DNA of 64,000 nt from Pantoea eucalypti (GCF_009646115.1 NZ_CP045720.1:1550001-1614000), one strand, 5' to 3'; counted from the stretch's first letter, positions 9,208 through 18,296 are shown. Notes: generated by a model not told the origin, from the sequence alone. Translations and numbers: made by a program.

Positions 9208-9234
9208 ATATCGTCAGGGTGAAAATAACCTTTA
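9208..9234 (-). promoter_or_regulatory. Sigma-28 (FliA) promoter of the chemoreceptor gene
   Basis: On the minus strand TAAAGGTT (9234-9227), an 11-base spacer and GACGATAT (9215-9208) match the FliA consensus TAAAGTTT-N11-GCCGATAA at 13 of 16 positions. It lies about 75 bases upstream of the start codon, so the receptor is probably coexpressed with the flagellar class-3 regulon. Confidence 0.8.
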
Positions 9235-9384
9235 ATTTTATTTATAATTGCATGAGGGGCTAATGAGTTGGCTTTTTATTGTTAATGTTGAAATTATTTG
9301 CCTTCTAATAATTTCAGGCATGATTGCAAGCTTCTGATTAATAAAATAAAAATTTATAATTATATGGAGTTGAATTGTATTTAT

Positions 9385-9398
9385 TTGATCCTGATCAA
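9385..9398. promoter_or_regulatory. Perfect FNR box
   Basis: TTGATCCTGATCAA is an exact match to the FNR consensus TTGAT-N4-ATCAA. It lies about 150 bases upstream of the FliA promoter and 180 bases upstream of the small plus-strand gene at 9578, so either could be the target. Confidence 0.7.
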
Positions 9399-9577
9399 AA
9401 TTATTTTATGAAAGTATGGATCAAAAGCGATAACGGTTTACAAAGGGAAAGTGCAGGATTTTGCTAATGTTTTGATTAAGCAGTCAGATATAAACAGCTT
9501 TATTCATGAGCAATGCTATTTGCCACGCGCACTATCCTATAAAGTAGAAATCCGGTTCTCAATAGTGAGCACAAAAT

Positions 9578-9850
9578 ATGCCAGATTACTGTTTCTACAC
9601 GCAGGGAAAACAGACCATTGCCCTGGCAAGGTCAGATATGAACCGCGCCAGCGAGTTGCTTGTCCGGGGGTTTATAAAAGAGGCTGAAGAAGTGCGTGCT
9701 CCTGATGAAAAGCAGGCCGCTGCGCGCTTTGCAAATATCAGAAAAGAGAATGCCATTGATCGGCATAACTTTCTGGCCGGCGCGGGAACAATGCCGTTGA
9801 TTGGCGTGCTCACAGCGTTGGCTGCCTTTCTTTTCTGGCGTAAAAAATAA
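9578..9850 (+). CDS. Small tail-anchored hypothetical protein
   Basis: A 90-residue protein of unrecognised family. The first 65 residues are charged and helical (ASELLVRGFIKEAEEVRAPD, AAARFANIRKENAIDRHN); residues about 68-86 form one hydrophobic segment (GTMPLIGVLTALAAFLFW) capped by RKK, so a single C-terminal membrane anchor is likely. The ribosome-binding site is poor (GTGAGC), which lowers confidence. It stands alone in AT-rich DNA, downstream of a perfect FNR box. A hairpin (9906-9934, GGCACAGC/GCTGTGCC) follows. Confidence 0.5.
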   Translation: MPDYCFYTQGKQTIALARSDMNRASELLVRGFIKEAEEVRAPDEKQAAARFANIRKENAIDRHNFLAGAGTMPLIGVLTALAAFLFWRKK

Positions 9851-10586
9851 TCCTGATTCTCCGCAGTTCTTCAAAAAACAGTCGGCCGACGCCCTGACGC
9901 TATCGGGCACAGCATTATCACAGGAAGCTGTGCCAGGCGTTAACCCGCCAGCGTCTCTTAATATGGTGGGGTTGTCTCGCTGGAACAAAGAATGAACACC
10001 CACGTCCGTCGAGAATCTTCATTATCTGTCAGGCGATCATCTTCATCCTGAATGACTCCGTATTTACGCAGATTCCCCTTTCCAACCACTCTGCTAAACA
10101 TTCTTACAGATATTATTCATGCCTTCAGATTGATGTGACAGTGATTAGTTTGTTTAAAATTTAAATCACATTAAGGTTAGTCAGGTGTCACCGAAAAATT
10201 ACGCTGATTTTTATCTCAGACCGTATTCAGTTATCGACTAATAAAATTAGCGATCTCACTAAAAATTCAGTATGGTCTGAACGTTATCCTACATTCCCCC
10301 TCCATTCTTTAGTTCCATCCCTAATCGGCTCAGGCATGCAGAAATAAAATTTTCAGTATTTTGTACGCTAGTTATTCCATGGAATAAAAAGCGAATTGAA
10401 AATCCGACACCAATAGCGCTCAACTTCAGCGTAACGCTGAATAGGTTATTTCTCATTAGTGCCATCCTGTCAAAAAGTAATAGAGCTGCCCGGCAGAAAA
10501 ACTGCCGGTAACTTTTATTTAAGGGCACACACAGGCAATCGCCGCCCCGCCTCTGTTTCTGTCACCTGAAGTGGGGAGGCTTATTA
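9851..10586. other. AT-rich intergenic region, no supported gene
   Basis: Convergent spacer of 736 bases. It has an 8-bp hairpin at 9906-9934 but no RNA gene or convincing ORF. A 79-codon minus ORF at 10289-10528 lacks a ribosome-binding site and was not accepted. Confidence 0.5.
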
Positions 10587-11990
10587 TTATTTAATGATTA
10601 ATAACAGAGGGTCTTTATCTAATACGAGGTTGTCGCGTTCCGCCCAGCCTCTGAGCTTGCCGGGGTTAAGTAATCCTTCAGGATCAAGACACTTCTTAAC
10701 AGAAACGACGTCAGGTTTAATCTCTCCCTGTTTACCATCCTCAATATGATAAACATGTGGGTTATTTATTTTTACGTCATTGTCACGGAAGGTTGTCATT
10801 ATTTCATTCAGTCTTTCTTCGGTTGAATAACGCACAAGTTGCAAACCGCTTGCGGTAATATTGCCATCATTGTCACGCAGGAATTCAATATGCGAAATAA
10901 CCTCATCACCGAACAACGCTGCCATATCGATAATCTGCTGACGATAACAGGTGTGATTAAACGCTGTCTGTAAATATGTCAGAGAGCTGTCAACTTTAAG
11001 TGCGTGCAGCGTGGTGTGGTTCCAGCAATACTCCATCAGCGACGCGTTAGCCTCACGCGCTTCGTCGGCCGGCTGGCGCAGGGCGCTCTGACCGCGGTAT
11101 TTTTCCAGCAGATGCGCGCAAAATCCTTCGCTTTCCTGCGCGATCACACTGATTACCGCATGCTGGCTGGCCTGATAGCGTCCGTTCAGGTGACTGAAAT
11201 AAGAGGGGATTGGCGCGGCGAACAGCGCGAGCTGGCGTTTTGCCAGCCCCGGCGAACGGGCAAAGGCATTGGCATAATCCAGCGCGTCGGTGAAATCATC
11301 AAACACGTCCAGCCTCTCAATCCACTGATGGACCGGTGCCAGTGCCAGCGCCACCTCAAGCACAATACCGTTGCTGCCATAGGCATGATGCAGCAGCAAT
11401 GCCTGTGGCGCGGGCACCTGCAGAATGCGTGGTTCGGCTTCCATCGTCATGACTTTTACGCTGAGCACATTGCCGGGCGCGCCGAGTGGGCCGTAGTTAA
11501 TGGAGCCGATACCGCCAAATCCGCCGCCGTAAAGGCCGCCCAGACTGGCGAGCCGGTAGGTGGAAGGCATGCAGCGCAGTTCCCATCCTGTTGGCCGGGT
11601 CAGGGTTTCAATCTCCGCCAGCCGGATCCCAGCCTGCGCCCGTACCACGCCGTTGCCCAGTTCACATACCTGATTGAATCCGGTCATATCGACCAGAATG
11701 CCGCCCTCCAGTGGCACCAGCTGGCCGTAGTTGCCGGTCGCGCCGCAGCGCAGGATCAGCGGCAACTGATGCTGAACACAGGCTTTCACCAGTAATCTCA
11801 GCTCTTCTTCGCTGCGCGGCCTGACCACGGCATCGGCCTGTTTGTCTTCCAGTTGCCGCTTAAGCACCGGGCTGAACCAGTGAAAATCACGGGAAAGGCG
11901 TTTGACCTTCGGCGCCTGTAAAGTCCAGTCCAGATCAGGCAGCGCCTGCAGAATCAGGGCGAGCGCCTGTTGACGTTGTTCACTGTCCAT
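10587..11990 (-). CDS. FAD-binding oxidoreductase (PCMH type)
   Basis: A 467-residue flavoprotein. The N-terminal PCMH FAD domain is clear: VVRPRSEEELRLLVKAC, RCGATGNYGQLVPLEGG (FAD pyrophosphate loop) and ASLGGLYGGGFGGIGSINYG. The C-terminal cap ends in KKCLDPEGLLNPGKLRGW, the usual end of GlcD/DLD-type oxidases. Such enzymes oxidise hydroxyacids, amines or alcohols. It is the last gene of the minus-strand transporter operon, 27 bases after the permease stop, with AGGAAG before its ATG. The substrate is unknown; the context suggests a nitrogen compound brought in by the adjoining ABC transporter. Confidence 0.85.
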   Translation of the reverse strand: MDSEQRQQALALILQALPDLDWTLQAPKVKRLSRDFHWFSPVLKRQLEDKQADAVVRPRSEEELRLLVKACVQHQLPLILRCGATGNYGQLVPLEGGILVDMTGFNQVCELGNGVVRAQAGIRLAEIETLTRPTGWELRCMPSTYRLASLGGLYGGGFGGIGSINYGPLGAPGNVLSVKVMTMEAEPRILQVPAPQALLLHHAYGSNGIVLEVALALAPVHQWIERLDVFDDFTDALDYANAFARSPGLAKRQLALFAAPIPSYFSHLNGRYQASQHAVISVIAQESEGFCAHLLEKYRGQSALRQPADEAREANASLMEYCWNHTTLHALKVDSSLTYLQTAFNHTCYRQQIIDMAALFGDEVISHIEFLRDNDGNITASGLQLVRYSTEERLNEIMTTFRDNDVKINNPHVYHIEDGKQGEIKPDVVSVKKCLDPEGLLNPGKLRGWAERDNLVLDKDPLLLIIK

Positions 11991-12017
11991 AATCTTCCTG
12001 CCTAAAGATGAATGAGG

Positions 12018-12833
12018 TTAATGAGATTGCACGGCTTCGCTTTCATGCCAGGCACTCAGCACGCGTCGGGAAATCCAGGACATCGCGCCAAAGAGTGCAA
12101 TGCCGGTGAGTGAAATAAGCAGCAGAGCGGCAAACATCAGCGGGATGTCCAACTGATAGCCCGCCTGCAATATCTGGTAGGCCAGGCCGGTATTATTGCC
12201 GCCGGTGCCGGCCACAAACTCAGCCACCACCGCACCAATCAGTGACAGACCGCTGGAAATGCGCAGTGCGCCGAAGAAATAGGGCAGAGCGGAGGGAATG
12301 CGCAGGCGAATGAGGATTTGCAGACGGCTGGCGTGATTCAGCTGAAAATAGCTCAGCAGCCCCGGCGATACGCTGCGAAGCCCCTGTGTGGTATTGGAAA
12401 TAATCGGGAACACCGCCATCAGCGTTGAACACACCACCAGCGACAATGTGGTGTCTTTGACCCAGATGATGATCAACGGCGCGATGGCGACGATCGGCGT
12501 CACCTGCAGGAACACGATGTAGGGAAACAGCGCGGTTTCAATAAAGCGGTTCTGTACCAGTACGAACGCCACGACTGCACCGATGACAATCGACAGTAAA
12601 AATGAAATCAGGGTGATTTTCAGGGTGAACAGCAGCGACGTCATCAGCGAACCGCAATGTGTCCACAGGCTTTGCAGCATCACCACCGGTGACGGCACCA
12701 GAAACTGAGGGATGTTGAAATAGCTCACCCAGCCTTGCCATAGCAAAATGACCACCACGGCGACTACCGCCGGATAGAGCACTTTGCGAAACGTGGGGTT
12801 GTTGATCCACGGAGAAGCATTTTGCGTTTTCAT
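12018..12833 (-). CDS. ABC transporter permease (SsuC/TauC/ThiX type)
   Basis: A 271-residue inner-membrane permease with about six hydrophobic helices and the EAA loop region typical of the nitrate/taurine/pyrimidine family (GLRSVSPGLLSYFQLNHASR, RIPSALPYFFGALRISSGLS). I chose the ATG at 12833 (MKTQNASPW) because GGAG lies seven bases upstream; a longer frame from 12893 overlaps the ATPase gene and has poor coding character. It forms an importer with the ATPase and the NMT1-type binding protein directly upstream. Confidence 0.9.
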   Translation of the reverse strand: MKTQNASPWINNPTFRKVLYPAVVAVVVILLWQGWVSYFNIPQFLVPSPVVMLQSLWTHCGSLMTSLLFTLKITLISFLLSIVIGAVVAFVLVQNRFIETALFPYIVFLQVTPIVAIAPLIIIWVKDTTLSLVVCSTLMAVFPIISNTTQGLRSVSPGLLSYFQLNHASRLQILIRLRIPSALPYFFGALRISSGLSLIGAVVAEFVAGTGGNNTGLAYQILQAGYQLDIPLMFAALLLISLTGIALFGAMSWISRRVLSAWHESEAVQSH

Positions 12834-12837
12834 ACCG

Positions 12838-13665
12838 TTACTCCATACCCGATTGGCTGGCTTGCAGCAGGCTGTCCTGCAACTGCTTCGCATAGCGTGA
12901 AAATGCCGGACTGACGCGGAAATCTTCGCTGCGCGGAAAAGGTTCGTTGATGGCGATATCTTCCACCACGCGCCCCGGACGCGCGGCCATCATGATCACC
13001 CGCTGCGACAGGAACACCGCTTCGTGGATCGAGTGAGTGACGAACACGACCGTCAGTCCCTGTTCCCGCCACAGGCGCAGAAGGTCGCTGTCGAGTTTGT
13101 TGCGGGTGATTTCGTCGAGCGCGCCGAACGGTTCATCCATCAGCAGCAGCTTCGGGCGCGTGACCAGGCCGCGGGCAATCGACACGCGCATCTGCATGCC
13201 GCCTGACAGTTCGCGAGGCAGGACGTTGGCAAATTTGCCAAGCCCCACCAGTTCCAGCGCTTCACTGACGCGGGTATTGGCTTCAGCGCGGGGTACGCCT
13301 GCCAGATCCAGCGGCAAACGCACGTTGTTCTGCACATTACTCCACGGCATCAGCGTGGCTTCCTGAAACACGAAAGAGAGCGGAACCTGCGCTTTTTCAC
13401 GACTTTCGCGGCGCCACAGCATCAGCTTGCCGTCGCTGGGTTCCACCAGACCGGCAACCATTTTTAACAGCGTACTTTTGCCGCAGCCCGACGGGCCGAG
13501 CAGCGTGACAAATTCGCCCTGATTAATGGTCAGATTGACCGGCAGAAGCGCGCGGGTGCCGTTGCTGTAAATTTTCTCCGCCGACAACACCTCGATAGCC
13601 GGAACGGTTGGAGAAATAACTGAGCGGACATCGCTCATCACGGTGAGTTTCGGGGCTGAATTCAT
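12838..13665 (-). CDS. ABC transporter ATP-binding protein (SsuB/TauB/ThiZ type)
   Basis: A 275-residue ATPase. Walker A is GPSGCGKST, the Q loop is FVFQEATLMPW, the signature LSGGMQMRVSIAR, Walker B LLLMDEPFGALDE and the H loop VTHSIHEAV. The family energises import of sulfonates, nitrate, taurine or pyrimidines. Its ATG overlaps the stop of the binding-protein gene (ATGA) and its stop is four bases before the permease start, so the three are translationally coupled. Confidence 0.93.
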   Translation of the reverse strand: MNSAPKLTVMSDVRSVISPTVPAIEVLSAEKIYSNGTRALLPVNLTINQGEFVTLLGPSGCGKSTLLKMVAGLVEPSDGKLMLWRRESREKAQVPLSFVFQEATLMPWSNVQNNVRLPLDLAGVPRAEANTRVSEALELVGLGKFANVLPRELSGGMQMRVSIARGLVTRPKLLLMDEPFGALDEITRNKLDSDLLRLWREQGLTVVFVTHSIHEAVFLSQRVIMMAARPGRVVEDIAINEPFPRSEDFRVSPAFSRYAKQLQDSLLQASQSGME

Positions 13666-14645
13666 GGCATAACCTTCGCGTCTTTAATCATGTCGAGGGT
13701 ATAGGTCTGCGCAAACGGCACTTTATCCGCGTCGATGAGTTTATTTTTGACCAGCATCTCCCAGGTCTTTTTCAGACGAGGTTCAGTGATGATGCCGATA
13801 CCGCCGGTTAGCGCGTCGCCACCTGTCACCAGCGCATACTTCTTCATCTGCGCAATGCCAAAGGCAATCTGGTCGGCGCCCATACGCGGGTTAGCCTGGG
13901 TAATGAGCGCGTTGCCCGCGGCGGGGTCCTGCAGATATTCCTTCCAGCCCTGCATGGAGGCTTTCACGAACGCCGCCACGGCTGCCGGGCGTTTTTTGAC
14001 AGTGTCGGCCATGCAGATAATGGAGTTGCCGTAAGGCGGATATCCCCAGTCGCTAAGCATGTAGACATAGAACGGTTTGCCACCTTTCTCGATTGAGAAC
14101 GGCTCGGAAGTCACATAACCCTGCTGTACCAGATTATTGTCCGCAAGAAACGGCTGCACGCTGAAGGTGTAGGGCCGGACTTTGGCGTTACCCAGCCCCA
14201 GTTCACTTTTCGCCCAGGGCCAGAATGAGGTATACGCCTCGGTCGCCAGCAAAAAGGTTTTGTCTTTCAGTTGCTCGCCGGCCCCGACTTTATCGTGGCT
14301 GATAAACACCGTCGGCGAATGCTGGAACACCGTCGCCACGGTCACCGCATGCACGCCAGCCTGCCAGGTTTCCAGCGCCTGGCCATTGTCGCCGAGCGTA
14401 CAGTCCGCCTGACCAGCGGCCATCAGTTGCATCACGTTAACCTGCGGGCCGCCCATTTTAATGCTGACATCCAGACCGGCGGTTTTGTACAACCCTTTAG
14501 CCTGCGCCTCGTAAAATCCGCCATGCTCCGCCTGCGCGTACCAGTTGGTCAGGAACGTGAATTTCTCTTCCGCCATTGAACTGGCCGAAACGCCGCTCAG
14601 CAGCAGAGCCAGCAGGGTGTAAGTGGGTGAACGCCGTAGTTTCAT
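13662..14645 (-). CDS. NMT1/ThiY-like periplasmic substrate-binding protein
   Basis: A 327-residue secreted protein. The Sec signal peptide MKLRRSPTYTLLALLLSG runs to about ASSMA|EE. The mature start TNWYAQAEHGGFYEAQ and GLDVSIKMGGPQVN belong to the NMT1/THI5-like domain used for aromatic or pyrimidine-like ligands. The ATG at 14645 is preferred (AAAGGA nine bases upstream, and the signal peptide starts there); the frame extends upstream without support. It is a close paralogue of the protein at 19696-20685, which shares WYAQAE-GG-Y-AQA and GGPQVN. It feeds the permease/ATPase pair downstream. The ligand is unknown. Confidence 0.9.
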   Translation of the reverse strand: MKLRRSPTYTLLALLLSGVSASSMAEEKFTFLTNWYAQAEHGGFYEAQAKGLYKTAGLDVSIKMGGPQVNVMQLMAAGQADCTLGDNGQALETWQAGVHAVTVATVFQHSPTVFISHDKVGAGEQLKDKTFLLATEAYTSFWPWAKSELGLGNAKVRPYTFSVQPFLADNNLVQQGYVTSEPFSIEKGGKPFYVYMLSDWGYPPYGNSIICMADTVKKRPAAVAAFVKASMQGWKEYLQDPAAGNALITQANPRMGADQIAFGIAQMKKYALVTGGDALTGGIGIITEPRLKKTWEMLVKNKLIDADKVPFAQTYTLDMIKDAKVMP

Positions 14646-14658
14646 CTTGAGAATTCCT

Positions 14659-15540
14659 TTATTCAGAGGCCAGAGAAGACGAAGGAGGAGTGAAGCGGGT
14701 TTGCACAAAGCCGTTCCAGTGGTGTTTACCCCAGGTGGGTTCGCTGCGGACTGTCCATTCCATCAGGTGGATCTCCGTGATCGCCTGCGCCCAGCTTGCC
14801 GCCAGCGAATCGAGGATCGCGTGCCCCTGTTCGGCGGTTGCGCCAATCGGATCGCCGATTACGCCGCTCGGACCAAAATCATAAGAAGCCCAGGCGGCGA
14901 CAGGGCGGCCAGATGACAGCGTCGGACAGGGAAACGCCGGCGGATAATTGGCGACAGCGTGCTCCATGTGAACGCATTCCGGTGCCAGAGCCAGCATCAC
15001 TGCCGTTTCGCTGTGACCGGCATGCATCGCCATTTTCTGCTCCTGCGCACTCAGGAACTGATTTTCCACGTTAGGCACGCGGAACACGTCGTGCGGGATC
15101 ATGATCATGTCCCCGTGACGCAGGCGCATTTCCCGCGAGGCCATTTGCAGCACCTGCGGCTGTCCGCCGTGCCCATTGATCATCAGCAGTTTGCGGAACC
15201 CGGCGCGGTAGAGCGATTCGGCAATTTCCAGCACCGTCTGCAACAGCGTGTCGCCGGTCAGGGTCAGCGTGCCGGGGAAGTTCAGATGCTCGTCCGACTT
15301 GCCGTAAGTAATGGGCGGAATCGCGAAGGCCGGAATCTCTTCCGGAAGCCGCGCCAGTGCGTGACCCGCGACGCCGGAGGAAATCACGCTGTCCACCGAA
15401 CACGGCAGATGCGGGCCATGCTGTTCGATGGCGCCGGTCGGTAAGACAATCACGGTGTTAGCCTTGTCGGGCAGAGCAGCGATAGCTGTCCAGCTCAGAA
15501 AAGGGAGAAAACGTTCTGCGGGAATATAGCCGTTAATCAT
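14659..15540 (-). CDS. Creatininase/creatinine-amidohydrolase-family enzyme
   Basis: A 293-residue metal-dependent amidase. Family motifs are PTGAIEQHGPHLPCSVD (metal-binding Glu and His, Asp), INGHGGQPQVL and MHAGHSETAVMLAL (metal and catalytic His/Glu). Members hydrolyse creatinine or formamide intermediates of riboflavin/F420 synthesis and several cyclic or linear amides. Here it lies 13 bases upstream of the binding-protein gene in a catabolic operon, so a role in opening or deformylating an imported N-compound is likely; creatinine itself is not proven, and no creatinase gene is present. Confidence 0.88.
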   Translation of the reverse strand: MINGYIPAERFLPFLSWTAIAALPDKANTVIVLPTGAIEQHGPHLPCSVDSVISSGVAGHALARLPEEIPAFAIPPITYGKSDEHLNFPGTLTLTGDTLLQTVLEIAESLYRAGFRKLLMINGHGGQPQVLQMASREMRLRHGDMIMIPHDVFRVPNVENQFLSAQEQKMAMHAGHSETAVMLALAPECVHMEHAVANYPPAFPCPTLSSGRPVAAWASYDFGPSGVIGDPIGATAEQGHAILDSLAASWAQAITEIHLMEWTVRSEPTWGKHHWNGFVQTRFTPPSSSLASE

Positions 15541-15569
15541 GCTCTGCCTCGTGTTCGGACTTGTCAGGG

Positions 15570-16031
15570 TTAGCGGGACCGGGGTAACCAGGCGGTGGCT
15601 TCCACTTCAATCAGCACGTCGGCGCAGGGCAGCATTTCGCTGACCTGAACCACGGTAGAAACCGGCGGTTGACCGGGATAAAAAAGCTTTCTGACCCGGC
15701 TGTAATAGGGGAAATGATCAAGATTGCGAAAGTACTGCACCAGCTTGATCACATCACTCATCTGCCCGCCGGCGTCTTCAATGATGTGGCGGATACTTTC
15801 GAGCACATACCAGCTCTGGGCGAGGATCGGCCCCTGTTTGATATCAGTCGAGAATTCGCCGGTTTCACCCAACAGCAGGCGTGCTTCGGCGGGGATATCC
15901 TGAAAGCCGCGCACGATGGTCCCGCTCTGCGGATTAACCGGAATCACGCCCGAGAGAAAAACAAAATCGCCCGCGCGGCGCCACGCGGCATAGTTGGCGA
16001 GCGGTTTACCCGCACCCGCGTCAAGACTCAT
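15570..16031 (-). CDS. RidA/YjgF-family protein
   Basis: A 153-residue Rid-superfamily protein. The core shows FVFLSGVIPVNPQSG, VLESIRHIIEDAGGQMSDVIK and PPVSTVVQVSEMLPCADVLIEVEATA. The last segment keeps the family V-x2-L-x-D-LIEVEA-type end, but Cys replaces the Arg that binds the 2-imino acid in RidA itself, so it may have another hydrolase activity. ATG 16031 has GGAG seven bases upstream and overlaps the previous gene by 11 bases. Rid paralogues are common in pyrimidine/purine catabolic operons (for example RutC), where they remove reactive enamine/imine or amino-acrylate intermediates. Confidence 0.85.
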   Translation of the reverse strand: MSLDAGAGKPLANYAAWRRAGDFVFLSGVIPVNPQSGTIVRGFQDIPAEARLLLGETGEFSTDIKQGPILAQSWYVLESIRHIIEDAGGQMSDVIKLVQYFRNLDHFPYYSRVRKLFYPGQPPVSTVVQVSEMLPCADVLIEVEATAWLPRSR

Positions 16032-17301
16032 GGGATAACTCCGGATTCCAGGTACGTTGGTGGGCAAGCCTGCCATGGTGGAAAACCAGCCGGGCTGCGC
16101 TGTTTAAAGGCCAGGTCAGGCTGTCGCTGCCTGGAAAGAGAATCAGCGTGGCATCGCTGCCAGGTGCGAGTGGCAGGCCGGGCGGTGCATCACCGCTCAG
16201 CGCGGCGACATCGCAGATCAGTCGCGACTGCCAGTCAAAAACGTTATCCAGCTGCAGTGCGAACAGGGCACAGGCCAGCGTATCCAGCGGGTCGTAGCTG
16301 CCGGCCGGACAAAAAGCGTCCTGCACGTTATCGCAACCGAGCAGCACCGGAACGCCTGCCGCCTGCGCCTCTTTCAGCAGCGTTATGCCGCGCTGTCGTG
16401 GCGTACGGCCGGTGACGGCGTCCTGCAACAGCAGGTTGGTCATCGGCAGTGCAATCAGCGTGACGCGCTGCTCCGCCAGCAAACGCAGGACCTCCACTGC
16501 CTGATGTTCACTGCCGGAGGCCAGCGCGCAGCCATGGCTGCAACAGATATGGCCGCTGAATCTATTTTCTGACAGGTAATGCGCCAGCCAGCTCAGGCCG
16601 TGTGCCACCGGCGAGAGCTCTTCATCGATATGCAAATCCAGATTCAGTTGCCAGCGCGAGGCACTGCGCATCAGGTTGGTCATGGCGGCCGGATCCCAGT
16701 TGGATGAGTGGATAAATCCACCCAGCAGGCAGTGGTTCCCGCTTTGCGCCACCGCAGCGGCGATGCGGTCAGCGGCCTCGCTGTCGGCAAAAAGAGTCAG
16801 CGGGACCAGCGCCACCCGTTCCAGCATGACGCCGGGTTGTGTGATAGTGGCCAGTGCCGCCCAGGCCAGCGGCGGCGTGGCATCGAACCAGTCAATATGG
16901 GTGCGCAGGCGGGTTACGCCGTTGGCGGCGGCCCATGCCATTCCCTGTCGGGCACGCTGATGAAGATCTGCCGTGGTCCAGTGCCGGCGATCCTCATGCA
17001 GGGTTTCAATCGCGGCCAGCAGACCGGGTTTTAGGGGACGGCTGCGACCAATGGTGAAGGTTTTATCAAGATGCGCATGAGGTTCGAGCAGACCTGGCAG
17101 CGCCAGCATGCCCTGTGCGTCCCACAAATCATTCTGGTCGGGCTGAAAAGGCGTCATGGTAGTTATTTTGCCTGCCTCAACGCGCAGATCTGCCGTCACC
17201 GGTTCACCTGCCTCCTCAGGCCACCCGGCAGGAAGCAGCCAGGCGGGAAGGCGAACGTTGGCAATGCCGTTTAACGGTGAGGCAAAAGAAGGAAAGTTCA
17301 T
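16021..17301 (-). CDS. Cytosine-deaminase-like amidohydrolase
   Basis: A 426-residue metal-dependent hydrolase of the cytosine deaminase/isocytosine deaminase branch. Metal and catalytic motifs in order: LLEPHAHLDKTF (HxH), TRLRTHIDWFD, LDLHIDEELSP (His and catalytic Glu), CCSHGCAL (His) and LLGCDNVQDAFCPAGSYDPL (Asp), matching CodA's GxDNxxDxW-type region. The reaction is hydrolytic deamination of an exocyclic amine or ring opening on an N-heterocycle. ATG 17301 has GGAG seven bases upstream; ATG 17322 overlaps the preceding stop and lacks one. It sits between RidA and the 2Fe-2S reductase in the operon. Confidence 0.88.
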   Translation of the reverse strand: MNFPSFASPLNGIANVRLPAWLLPAGWPEEAGEPVTADLRVEAGKITTMTPFQPDQNDLWDAQGMLALPGLLEPHAHLDKTFTIGRSRPLKPGLLAAIETLHEDRRHWTTADLHQRARQGMAWAAANGVTRLRTHIDWFDATPPLAWAALATITQPGVMLERVALVPLTLFADSEAADRIAAAVAQSGNHCLLGGFIHSSNWDPAAMTNLMRSASRWQLNLDLHIDEELSPVAHGLSWLAHYLSENRFSGHICCSHGCALASGSEHQAVEVLRLLAEQRVTLIALPMTNLLLQDAVTGRTPRQRGITLLKEAQAAGVPVLLGCDNVQDAFCPAGSYDPLDTLACALFALQLDNVFDWQSRLICDVAALSGDAPPGLPLAPGSDATLILFPGSDSLTWPLNSAARLVFHHGRLAHQRTWNPELSHES

Positions 17302-17321
17302 ATTGAGGCTCCGCGTTGGCA

Positions 17322-18296
17322 TTACAGGTCCAGGACCAGAACAGGACTCTTAGCGCGCGAACAGCACAGCGTAATCTGCGTGTTCTCCGCTTTCTCTTCT
17401 TCTGTCAGCACGCAGTCGCGGTGATCGGGAATACCGTCGATGACATCCGTAATGCATGAGCCGCAAATACCCTGTTCGCACGACAGCATAATATCGACTC
17501 TGGCACTCAATAAGACTTCTGCAATGCTTTGGTCTGAACCAACTAAATAACGTTTTCCGCTGGATTTCAGCTCAATGTGAAATTCAGAGTTGGCGTTATT
17601 TTTGTTTATAGTGTTATTGCTGAATCGCTCAAAAGATAATTGATTCTTATGCCAGTGGTGCGTGTACATAATCTCTTCAAGGCGCTTAATAAACCCATCC
17701 GGGCCACAGGCCATCACCTGCGTATTGGCATCCGGCTGACACAGGCTCAGCGGCGTCGTGTGCCGCAGGGAATCGTTTGCACTGCTGTCATGTAAAAAGA
17801 GATTTTTTGCCAGTGAAGGTGCTGTGAGACGCGGTATATACGCCGCTTTATCCAGGCCCGAAATGTAGTAGTGCAGTTCAAATTCAATGCTTTGCCGAGA
17901 AATCTGTTCCGCCATCGCCAGCAGTGGCGTAATGCCAATTCCTCCGGCAAATAACAGATAGCGCCCGGCGGCTGGCAGAGGGAAATGGTTACGTGGCATC
18001 GAGATATTGAGTGTGTCGTTAGCACTGAAATGATGATGAATAAAGTGCGACCCGCCGGTCGCGTTGTCTGCCAGTTTTACGCAGATTTCATAATATTCCC
18101 CGCTGTGATTTTCGTTGCAGAGAGAATACTGGCGCGGGCCAATTTCAGGAATGAAAAGGTCAATGTGCGCACCGGGTAACCAGGGCGGTAATAATCCACC
18201 GTCCTGCGCAATAAGTTGCAGTGAAATATTTCCTTTACCATTTTCGCCGATCGCCTTGATCGTGACAGGAATTAATCCGGCATCATTCATCGTCAT
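17322..18296 (-). CDS. Phthalate-dioxygenase-reductase-type flavo-iron-sulfur reductase
   Basis: A 324-residue electron-transfer protein of the VanB/HpxE/PDR family. Order: FMN/FAD domain (LPGAHIDLFIP, RQYSLCNE), NAD-binding domain (LLFAGGIGITPLLAMAEQI, VMACGPDGFI), then a C-terminal plant-type [2Fe-2S] domain (SCEQGICGSCITDVIDG and a further Cys in ITLCCSR). Such reductases pass electrons from NAD(P)H to a Rieske oxygenase. No Rieske alpha subunit is in this window, which is odd. It is the first gene of the minus-strand operon. Two ATGs six bases apart are possible; neither has a strong ribosome-binding site. Confidence 0.9.
   Translation of the reverse strand: MTMNDAGLIPVTIKAIGENGKGNISLQLIAQDGGLLPPWLPGAHIDLFIPEIGPRQYSLCNENHSGEYYEICVKLADNATGGSHFIHHHFSANDTLNISMPRNHFPLPAAGRYLLFAGGIGITPLLAMAEQISRQSIEFELHYYISGLDKAAYIPRLTAPSLAKNLFLHDSSANDSLRHTTPLSLCQPDANTQVMACGPDGFIKRLEEIMYTHHWHKNQLSFERFSNNTINKNNANSEFHIELKSSGKRYLVGSDQSIAEVLLSARVDIMLSCEQGICGSCITDVIDGIPDHRDCVLTEEEKAENTQITLCCSRAKSPVLVLDL

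Noticed and set aside
9632..10003. 123-codon minus-strand ORF
   Set aside because: It overlaps the better small plus-strand gene and lacks a translation signal.
10289..10528. 79-codon minus-strand ORF in the gap before the FAD oxidase
   Set aside because: Weak start context and no recognisable features; treated as noncoding.
14659..15540. Creatinine degradation
   Set aside because: Only a creatininase-family member is present; no creatinase or sarcosine oxidase set is near, and the family has several other substrates.
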